Below are positions 1 to 5,270 of a stretch of DNA of 5,936 bases, in pieces. Made by a program: the position numbers and the translations under genes. The DNA lies in contig VFKU01000189.1 of NCBI GenBank assembly GCA_009885415.1, positions 1 to 5,936 on the forward strand, given 5' to 3'. Under the pieces are notes generated by a model. That model was not told the DNA's origin and did no database searches. It saw only the letters and a list, made by a program, of their open reading frames with translations. Within the stretch, counting starts at the first letter, position 1, and each line of letters begins with the position of its first letter. This DNA comes from Rhodothermota bacterium. Its GTDB lineage: Bacteria > Hydrogenedentota > Hydrogenedentia > Hydrogenedentales > GCA-2746185.

Positions 1-1257
1 ACGATGAAATACAACCCGAAAATCGCGGAGGTAGTGGCGGCGATGCCGGGCTTCGCGGCGCTGCACCCACACCTCTCGAGCAGCGCGGCAACTTGGGCGC
101 AGTGCCAAGGCGCATTCGAGTTGATCTACGAGACCGAGAAGCTGCTCGCCGAAATCGCCGGCATGAGCGCTTGCTGTCTGCAACCCATCGCGGGCGCGCA
201 CGGCGAACTCGCGGGCACGCTCCTGATCGCGGCCTATCACCGTGAGAGAGGCAACACACACAAAACGAAGATCATCGTGCCGGACTCGGCCCACGGCACC
301 AATCCCGCCAGCGCGGCGATCGCCGGATACGAAATCGTCGAGATTCCATCGAACGATCGCGGGCTGATGGACGTCGAGACGTTCAAGGCGGCGCTCGACG
401 ACTCCGTCGCGGCGGTGATGATGACGTGTCCGAACACGCACGGCCTTTTCGAGCCGGCCGTCCAGGAAATCGCACGGCTTGCGCACCAGGTCGACGCGCT
501 GCTCTATTACGACGGTGCGAATCTCAACGCGATTCTCGGCGAATGCCGTCCGGGCGATCTCGGCTTCGACGTGATGCACTACAACCTGCACAAGACCTTC
601 GCGACGCCGCACGGCATGGGCGGACCCGGCAGCGGTCCGGTGGGCGTGAGCGAGCGGCTCCTCCCCTACCTCCCCGGTCCGCGCGTGGTGAAAAAGGGCG
701 AGGCCTTCGCGCTCGAGACACCGCCGAAATCGATCGGCAAGATGGCGCCCTTCTTCGGCAACTTCGGCATGGCGGTGCGCGCCTATGCGTACATGCGCCA
801 CCTCGGCAAGGACGGCCTGCGCGAGGTTTCGCATGCGGCGGTGCTGAATGCGAACTACATTCATGCGCGCCTTAAGGGCGCGTATCAATCCGCTTTCGCG
901 AGCCGCTTCATGCACGAGTGCATCTTCGATGCGACGCCGCAGGCCAAGCGCGGCTCGCGCGCGATGGACATTGCCAAGGCGCTGCTCGATTTCGGCTACC
1001 ACGCGCCGACGGTGTATTTCCCGCTCACGGTGCACGAGAGCATCATGATCGAGCCGACCGAGACGGAGTCGAAGGAGACGATGGACGCCTTCTGCGACGC
1101 CATGCTCGAAATCGCGCGGCGCATCGAGGCAGAGGGCGACCCCTACAAGGACGCCCCGGTGACGACCCCCGTGGGCCGGCTCGACGAGGTGAAGGCTGCG
1201 CGCATGCTCGATTGCGCGTATCGGCCCGCGGCGGAGGCCGCGCCCGTGTCGCGCTGA
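1..1257 (+). CDS. gcvPB: Glycine dehydrogenase (decarboxylating) subunit 2, 5'-truncated by window edge
   Basis: This is the PLP-binding half of the two-subunit P protein of the glycine cleavage system. The enzyme decarboxylates glycine in the cytoplasm and passes the aminomethyl group to lipoylated GcvH. The frame is open from base 1 (Thr, then MKYNPK). In the family, SCTMKYNPK is an internal motif some 65-80 residues from the start, so the Met at base 4 is not the true start and the N-terminus lies off the window. Counting that Met as 1, diagnostic motifs are QPIAGAHGE (60-68), PDSAHGTNPASAA (93-105) and NLHKTFATPHG, with the PLP Schiff-base lysine at 197. The glycine-rich run after it reads HGMGGPGSG, where the family normally has HGGGGPG. 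The C-terminal end looks complete. The neighbour 6 bases downstream is a lipoate ligase-like gene, consistent with a gcv operon. Identification is very secure. Confidence 0.97.
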   Translation, partial: TMKYNPKIAEVVAAMPGFAALHPHLSSSAATWAQCQGAFELIYETEKLLAEIAGMSACCLQPIAGAHGELAGTLLIAAYHRERGNTHKTKIIVPDSAHGTNPASAAIAGYEIVEIPSNDRGLMDVETFKAALDDSVAAVMMTCPNTHGLFEPAVQEIARLAHQVDALLYYDGANLNAILGECRPGDLGFDVMHYNLHKTFATPHGMGGPGSGPVGVSERLLPYLPGPRVVKKGEAFALETPPKSIGKMAPFFGNFGMAVRAYAYMRHLGKDGLREVSHAAVLNANYIHARLKGAYQSAFASRFMHECIFDATPQAKRGSRAMDIAKALLDFGYHAPTVYFPLTVHESIMIEPTETESKETMDAFCDAMLEIARRIEAEGDPYKDAPVTTPVGRLDEVKAARMLDCAYRPAAEAAPVSR

Positions 1258-1263
1258 AGGCCG

Positions 1264-1983
1264 ATGCGCCTACTCGATCACTCCTTCGCGTCTCCGGCCG
1301 AGAATCTCGCGCTCGACGAGGCGCTGCTGGACGAAGCCGAAGCAAACGACTCGGGCGAAGTGCTGCGACTCTGGGAGAGTCCCGTGCATTTCGTGGTTCT
1401 CGGACTGAGCCAAGCAATCGACGAGCATGTTTTTCTGGAGGCCTGCGCGCGCGAGGGCGTTCCCATTTTGCGCCGCTGTTCCGCCGGGGGCTGCGTGCTG
1501 CAAGGGCCGGGCTGCCTCAATTACTCGCTCATCCTGCGTGTGGATCGGCCCGGATGCGGAAGCATTCGGTCGTCCTACGAGACCATTCTGGGAGCGATGG
1601 CGAGGACGCTGGGCGAGTTGGGTTGCCCGGCGGTTCCCGCCGGCATTTCCGATCTGGCCGTCGATGGCGCCAAGGTCTCCGGGAGCGCCCAGCGTAGAAA
1701 GAAAAGCTACTTTCTGCATCACGGCACCCTTCTCTACGGGATGGATCTCGCTCTCTGTTCGCGCTATCTGAAAGAGCCCGCGGATCAGCCTGCATACAGG
1801 GCATCGCGGCCCCATAAATCCTTCCTAAGTAATATTCCTGTTACTCGTCAGACGCTCAGCAAGACTGTTTCACGGACGTTCCAGCATTCAGGGCTCTTTC
1901 ATTTAGAAAAGTCAACGATGGGTTCCATTGTAATTTTGGTCTCAGAGAAATACGGCACTGCGAATTGGACAAAACGGAAATAA
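1264..1983 (+). CDS. Lipoate--protein ligase / octanoyltransferase family protein
   Basis: The 239-residue protein matches the BirA/LplA/LipB-type catalytic fold, which attaches lipoyl or octanoyl groups to a lysine of carrier proteins such as GcvH. Visible motifs are an N-terminal ENLALDEALL segment (13-22), the substrate loop RRCSAGGCVLQGPG (70-83) followed by LNYSL, and DGAKVSGSAQRRKK (134-147), whose Lys137 aligns with the conserved lysine of LplA. HGTLLYGMDL and a C-terminal EKYGTANWTKRK segment follow. The usual SGGG of the loop reads SAGG. It lacks the extra C-terminal domain of long (E. coli-type) LplA, so it could be a ligase needing a partner, or a LipM-like transferase; the sequence does not settle this. 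The start follows the gcvPB stop by 6 bases, with AAGG at 1257-1260 close upstream, implying coupling. The final ~60 codons are GC-poor (about 45% over 1801-1980, by hand count) compared with about 63% in a sampled upstream line (1321-1380), yet the homologous C-terminal motif is intact. Confidence 0.85.
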   Translation: MRLLDHSFASPAENLALDEALLDEAEANDSGEVLRLWESPVHFVVLGLSQAIDEHVFLEACAREGVPILRRCSAGGCVLQGPGCLNYSLILRVDRPGCGSIRSSYETILGAMARTLGELGCPAVPAGISDLAVDGAKVSGSAQRRKKSYFLHHGTLLYGMDLALCSRYLKEPADQPAYRASRPHKSFLSNIPVTRQTLSKTVSRTFQHSGLFHLEKSTMGSIVILVSEKYGTANWTKRK

Positions 1984-2008
1984 TATTCAAAATCCGAAAA
2001 CGCCTCTG

Positions 2009-2017
2009 TGGTATGAT
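2009..2017 (+). promoter_or_regulatory. Extended -10 promoter for the zinc-ribbon gene
   Basis: TG-n-TATGAT (TG at 2009-2010, TATGAT at 2012-2017) is a near-consensus extended -10 element in an A/T-rich gap just after the ligase gene and 47 bases before the next start. No good -35 box sits at 17 bases; the nearest weak candidate, TTCAAA at 1986-1991, would give a 20-base spacer. Extended -10 promoters commonly tolerate a poor -35. It suggests the 138-residue gene is transcribed independently of the upstream gcv block. This is inferred from sequence only. Confidence 0.5.
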
Positions 2018-2064
2018 TGCGGCGGGGATAAGGAATTTCTGTCACTAGTTCTTGGGGGTTCGCC

Positions 2065-2481
2065 ATGCCTTTGGCCAAGTGTCCGCGTTGCGACAAATTA
2101 TTCGACAAATCCGGGAACGCGGTATGCGCGAGTTGTGCGCCAGCAGAAGAAGCAGACTACGAGAAGGTCCGAGAGTGTTTGCACGACCACCCGGAGATGT
2201 CCGCCGAAGCAATCAGCGAACTGACTGGTGTGGAGATGAAATGCGTCCTCCGGATGGTCGATCAGGGGATCGTAGCGAGCAGCGCAAGCGTGGCCATGAC
2301 AAAATGCGGCCGTTGCGGCGCGCCAGCCATCAGCGCCTCGAAGAAACTTTGCACGAAGTGTCTCGATGAATTGAATCGGGAGATGTCGCAGCAACGTAAA
2401 AGCTTGCAGTCCTCGCCCCGCAAGCCGCAACCCGGCGAGTCGCTCAGCGTTCGGCGGGCCCTCGAGTCTCGCGACGGCTGA
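2065..2481 (+). CDS. Double zinc-ribbon protein with central helix-turn-helix, YvyF-like
   Basis: The product is a 138-residue soluble protein. Two four-cysteine zinc-binding knuckles are visible: Cys6/Cys9 with Cys21/Cys24, and Cys81/Cys84 with Cys96/Cys99. Between them, residues about 32-70 (EKVRECLHDHP...ISELTGVEMKCVLRMVDQGIV) look like a winged or MerR-type helix-turn-helix. The order ribbon, HTH, ribbon resembles the YvyF family (called a flagellar operon protein in Bacillus), but no flagellar gene is seen here, so a flagellar role should not be assumed; a nucleic-acid-binding or regulatory role is inferred. The C-terminal tail (about 104-138) is polar, rich in Ser, Arg and Gln, and probably disordered. 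The start is supported by GGGGG at 2054-2058, 6 bases ahead, and by the extended -10 promoter upstream. It stands alone between the gcv block and the envelope cluster. Confidence 0.75.
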   Translation: MPLAKCPRCDKLFDKSGNAVCASCAPAEEADYEKVRECLHDHPEMSAEAISELTGVEMKCVLRMVDQGIVASSASVAMTKCGRCGAPAISASKKLCTKCLDELNREMSQQRKSLQSSPRKPQPGESLSVRRALESRDG

Positions 2482-2501
2482 CGGCGCGAAAAGCAGCGGG
2501 T

Positions 2502-2529
2502 TTGCATCCCGATCGGCCACTGGTGTAGA
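2502..2529 (+). promoter_or_regulatory. Possible weak promoter ahead of the envelope operon
   Basis: TTGCAT at 2502-2507 and TG-n-TGTAGA at 2521-2529 are spaced 16 bases apart and lie in the gap before the amidase gene. Both hexamers are only partial matches to the sigma-70 consensus, so this is a candidate and not a confident call. Some promoter here is expected because an apparent operon begins just downstream. Confidence 0.22.
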
Positions 2530-2566
2530 AAGACAATCAAAGGCCCGTGGGGGAGCCCGATCCGAA

Positions 2567-2571
2567 AGAGG
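2567..2571 (+). promoter_or_regulatory. Shine-Dalgarno-like AGAGG that supports an alternative amidase start
   Basis: AGAGG lies 4 bases ahead of a GTG at 2576 that is in frame with the amidase. Its use would add 15 residues before the first of the two Met codons at 2621 and 2624. Those Met codons have only a poor GCGGA (2608-2612) upstream, so ribosome-site evidence favours GTG while signal-peptide shape favours ATG. Confidence 0.3.
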
Positions 2572-2620
2572 CCGCGTGTCTCCCTTTCCGGCGCGTGACA
2601 ATTCGCTGCGGATTTGGCCA

Positions 2621-3805
2621 ATGATGAGACCTCGACTCCGAATTCTCCTGTGCATATCGGCGCTCTGCCTGAAGAGCCATGTCGCGTTTGCCGAATTGAC
2701 CCAGTTCTCCCTCGAAGGCCCCGCGGGTGGGCGCTTGATCACGCTCGAGTCGCGGGTCCGCGACGGCGTCGCCTACGTCCCGCTGCAAGGGCTGGTCGAG
2801 CAGGCCGGCGGCGCCTACAACATCCTCCCCACGCGGCTGCGCGTCGACCTCGAAAACACGGCCGCTTGGCTTCGCATGGGCGAGTCCCGCGTAAACGCGC
2901 TAAGCATCTTCTCCCTGCGCCAACCGATTCTCGACGAGGACGGCGCGGCGCTGATCGCTATCGAGGACGTCCCGGATTTTTTCCTGAAATCATTCCGCCT
3001 CACCGTGCGTCCCGTGGGCGCAACCCCTCCCACTCCCACACCGGCCCCCGTACCCGGCACGACGGTCGCGCCTCCCGGCGCGTCGCCGACGTCTCCGCCA
3101 GAAAGTAGCGACGAGCCGGTCGCGCTCGAACAACTAGGCAGTATAGGTGCTGGCACGGTGCCCTCCGCCGTCACCACGGTCTTGATCGACGCGGGGCACG
3201 GCGGCTACGACCCCGGCGTGCAGTCGGCCGAAAAACTCAAAGAAGCCGACGTCGTGCTCGGTGTCGCGAAACGGGTGAAGACGTTGCTTGAAGCCGACGG
3301 ACGCCTCACCGTAATCCTCACGCGCCCCGAGGACACAGAACTGACGCCGGCGCAGCGCGCCAAGATCGTTCGCGGCGCTCCCGGCAGCATCTTCATCAGT
3401 CTGCACCTGGGGAGTTCGTTATCGTCGGCGGCGGAGGGCGTCGCGGCGTTCTATAGCGCTCCGCCTTCGGGCGCCACGCCAGGATTTCTGCACGCCGATG
3501 CACGTCTCGCCACCGAAAATCGCCGGCTCGCGGAGACGCTGGGTACGGCGATTGCCCAATCCGCCGGGACGCCCTTGCGCGGGATTATCGAGGTCCCGCT
3601 CCAATTGCTGAGCGAGCTGCAAGTGCCGAGCGCCGAGATTGAACTGGGTTGCCTTACGTCCACCACCGACGCGCAGCGCTTGGCCACGGACGAACACTTG
3701 GCGCAGTTGGCGACGGGCGTATTCAACGGAATTTCAATCTACCTGAACGGCAAGGCCGCTGCTCCCCCACCCGCCGCGGCGCCGGAAACGCCGGAGGCGA
3801 ACTGA
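2621..3805 (+). CDS. Secreted N-acetylmuramoyl-L-alanine amidase (Amidase_3) with N-terminal stalk domain
   Basis: This zinc amidase cuts the bond between N-acetylmuramic acid and L-alanine of peptidoglycan outside the cytoplasmic membrane, in cell separation or wall remodelling. Numbered from Met 2621 (394 residues): signal peptide MMRPRLR + hydrophobic core, likely cleavage after AFA (about 24); a copper amine oxidase N-terminal-like stalk domain (about 38-131, with DGVAYVPLQGL); a Pro/Thr/Ser-rich linker (about 132-165); and the Amidase_3 catalytic domain (about 185-382). The zinc and catalytic residues are all present: His193 in DAGHGGYDPG, Glu208 in KEADVV, His262 in SLHLGSS and Glu341 in EIELG. 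The family's SIHAN after the second His is changed to SLHLG. A short Ala/Pro tail ends the protein. An in-frame GTG at 2576 with a better ribosome site would lengthen the cytoplasmic n-region; I prefer 2621 because it gives a compact signal peptide. The next gene starts 1 base after the stop. Confidence 0.9.
   Translation: MMRPRLRILLCISALCLKSHVAFAELTQFSLEGPAGGRLITLESRVRDGVAYVPLQGLVEQAGGAYNILPTRLRVDLENTAAWLRMGESRVNALSIFSLRQPILDEDGAALIAIEDVPDFFLKSFRLTVRPVGATPPTPTPAPVPGTTVAPPGASPTSPPESSDEPVALEQLGSIGAGTVPSAVTTVLIDAGHGGYDPGVQSAEKLKEADVVLGVAKRVKTLLEADGRLTVILTRPEDTELTPAQRAKIVRGAPGSIFISLHLGSSLSSAAEGVAAFYSAPPSGATPGFLHADARLATENRRLAETLGTAIAQSAGTPLRGIIEVPLQLLSELQVPSAEIELGCLTSTTDAQRLATDEHLAQLATGVFNGISIYLNGKAAAPPPAAAPETPEAN
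3793..3797 (+). promoter_or_regulatory. Ribosome binding site of the GerMN gene
   Basis: A perfect GGAGG lies inside the last codons of the amidase, 9 bases before the ATG at 3807. It fixes that start and shows the GerMN gene is translated from a site embedded in its upstream neighbour. Confidence 0.7.
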
Positions 3806-3806
3806 C

Positions 3807-4448
3807 ATGGCCCGCCGCCCTGCCGCGCCCAAGGACGTCATGCGCGCCGCGTTCTATTCGCTGTGGGGCGTGCTCACGCTCGTATTGTTGTTCGCCGTGT
3901 CGTTCATGTTTGTGCGACTCTCCCAGACGAGCGGGAGTAACGAGCCGACTGCGCGACCATCCCAGGGCACACTCGACCTTCGGGACGACGCGTCCAAAGC
4001 CGATCGGCCGCTGGTGCGGCTCTACTTCGCGCATCCCGCGCAGATCCGGCTCGTCGCCGAGGACCGCGCACTCGCGCTCACTATGGAGACGCGCGAAAAC
4101 TGCCGCGCCGCGATTCTCGCGCTGATCGAGGGCCCCTCGGCGGGCGCGAGCCCAGTGCTCCCGGCGGTAACGCGGCTCCGCGCGATTTATCTGCTCGATT
4201 CGGGCGAATTGATTGTGGACTTTACGCGGGACATCGATGCGCCCGCGCTGCATAGCGCCGGCGCCGAGTGGCTGCTCGCGCAGGCCCTCGTACACACGCT
4301 CACCCAGCCCGGCCTCCAGGCCGCGACCGACCGTCCCGTCACCAGCGTGCGCGTGTTGTATGAAGGGTCGCCCGCCGACAAGGGTTTTCCGGCGCACATC
4401 TCTCTCGCCGCCGCCGTCCGGCCCGATCCCCGGCTCTTGGGCGAATAA
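3807..4448 (+). CDS. Membrane-anchored GerMN-domain protein
   Basis: The 213-residue protein has a basic N-terminus (MARRPAAPKDVMR), one transmembrane helix at about 18-37, a short polar linker, and a GerMN domain (about 67-203). Domain signs are VRLYFAHP at the first strand, the AILALIEGP helix (102-110), GELIVDFTRDI (133-143), a helix with ALVHTLTQ (160-167) and VTSVRVLYEG (178-187). GerM-type domains are best known from spore germination and cortex proteins of Bacillus, but also occur singly in many non-sporulating bacteria, where their role is unclear; binding within the cell wall is the usual inference. The single domain with an uncleaved-looking anchor predicts an extracytoplasmic location. 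In Bacillus subtilis gerM lies near racE (glutamate racemase), and here the murI gene follows with zero spacing, so the linkage seems ancient. No other sporulation gene is visible. Confidence 0.82.
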   Translation: MARRPAAPKDVMRAAFYSLWGVLTLVLLFAVSFMFVRLSQTSGSNEPTARPSQGTLDLRDDASKADRPLVRLYFAHPAQIRLVAEDRALALTMETRENCRAAILALIEGPSAGASPVLPAVTRLRAIYLLDSGELIVDFTRDIDAPALHSAGAEWLLAQALVHTLTQPGLQAATDRPVTSVRVLYEGSPADKGFPAHISLAAAVRPDPRLLGE

Positions 4449-5270
4449 ATGGGACCCGCGCGCGGGCCCGAGGAAAGCGCCGCGTCGCTGGGCGTCTTCG
4501 ATTCCGGCGTCGGCGGACTCACCGTGGTGCGTGCGCTACGCCATCATCTGCCGAGTGAAGACATCGTCTATCTCGGCGACACCGCACGCCTGCCCTACGG
4601 CAACAAGTCTCCCGAGACCGTCATTCGCTATACGCGCGCCTGCGTCTCCGTATTGCTGGAGCGCGGTATCAAATTGCTGGTGGTCGCGTGCAACACCGCC
4701 ACCGCCCACGCGCTGCCTACACTTGAAAAGGAACTCGACGTGCCCGTGATCGGCGTGCTCGAACCCGGCGCACGCGCCGCTGCCGCGCACTCGCATCACG
4801 GCCACATCGGCGTCATCGGCACGCGCGGCACGATCGCCAGCGGCGTATATCAGCAGGCGCTCGCGCGCCTTGCACCGCACGCACGCGTTCTCGCCCGGCC
4901 CTGTCCCCTCTTTGTGCCACTGGCGGAAGAAGGCTGGATCGAAGGGCCCGTTCCGGAGCAAATCGCGGAGCACTACCTGGCGGAGTTTCGCGAGGCCGGC
5001 GTCGATTCGCTCCTCCTGGCCTGCACCCACTACCCCTTGCTGATCAATACCATCTCGCGGGTCATGGGGCCCAAAGTCACTGTCGTGGACAGCGCGGACG
5101 CGACCGCCGAGACCGTCGCGGACGCGCTCGACCGCCTGCACACGCGCGCGGCCCCGGGGAACCTCGGGGCGCTCACGTGCATGGTGAGCGATTCGCCGGA
5201 TCGTTTCGCGGAGACCGGCCGCGCCTTCCTCGGTGAAGCAATTACGCACGTCGAATGGGTGGATCTCTGA
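4449..5270 (+). CDS. murI: Glutamate racemase
   Basis: MurI interconverts L- and D-glutamate in the cytoplasm, supplying the D-Glu of peptidoglycan stem peptides; it is cofactor-independent and uses two cysteines as acid/base. The 273-residue length is typical. Motifs are GVFDSGVGGLTV with Asp18, YLGDTARLPYG, VVACNTATAHA with catalytic Cys81, GVIGTRGTI, and LACTHYPLL with the second catalytic Cys192 followed by Thr193-His194. No key residue is missing. The ATG abuts the TAA of the GerMN gene exactly, and no strong ribosome site is seen, so translation probably depends on coupling. About 13 residues precede the first conserved strand and there is no later in-frame Met before it. Placement with an amidase and a GerMN protein puts peptidoglycan precursor supply and wall processing on one transcript. 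Confidence 0.97.
   Translation: MGPARGPEESAASLGVFDSGVGGLTVVRALRHHLPSEDIVYLGDTARLPYGNKSPETVIRYTRACVSVLLERGIKLLVVACNTATAHALPTLEKELDVPVIGVLEPGARAAAAHSHHGHIGVIGTRGTIASGVYQQALARLAPHARVLARPCPLFVPLAEEGWIEGPVPEQIAEHYLAEFREAGVDSLLLACTHYPLLINTISRVMGPKVTVVDSADATAETVADALDRLHTRAAPGNLGALTCMVSDSPDRFAETGRAFLGEAITHVEWVDL

Noticed and set aside
918..1697. 259-codon + strand frame overlapping gcvPB and the ligase gene
   Set aside because: Both overlapped genes are firmly identified in other frames, and this translation is an Arg/Ala/Gly-rich shadow.
1975..1996. Possible terminator after the ligase gene (CGGA ... TCCG)
   Set aside because: Only a 4-base stem with a 14-base loop and no T tract; too weak to call.
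2497..2511. Possible terminator after the zinc-ribbon gene (CGGG ... CCCG)
   Set aside because: A 4-base stem with a 7-base loop and no following T run; such hairpins arise by chance in this composition.
2098..2742. 214-codon open frame on the - strand across the zinc-ribbon gene and the gap before the amidase
   Set aside because: The opposite strand holds a gene with eight correctly spaced cysteines; the antisense product shows no domain.
3020..3115. Pro/Thr/Ser-coding repetitive stretch considered as a DNA repeat
   Set aside because: It is explained as the flexible linker of the amidase; there is no regular repeat unit at DNA level.
3723..4397. 224-codon open frame on the - strand
   Set aside because: It is antisense to the GerMN gene and the end of the amidase, has an Arg-rich low-complexity translation and no motifs.
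4536..5249. 237-codon open frame on the - strand
   Set aside because: It lies fully antisense to murI, whose catalytic motifs are intact. Long antisense frames are expected in GC-rich coding DNA, and its translation (rich in Arg, Gly and Ala) shows no recognisable domain.
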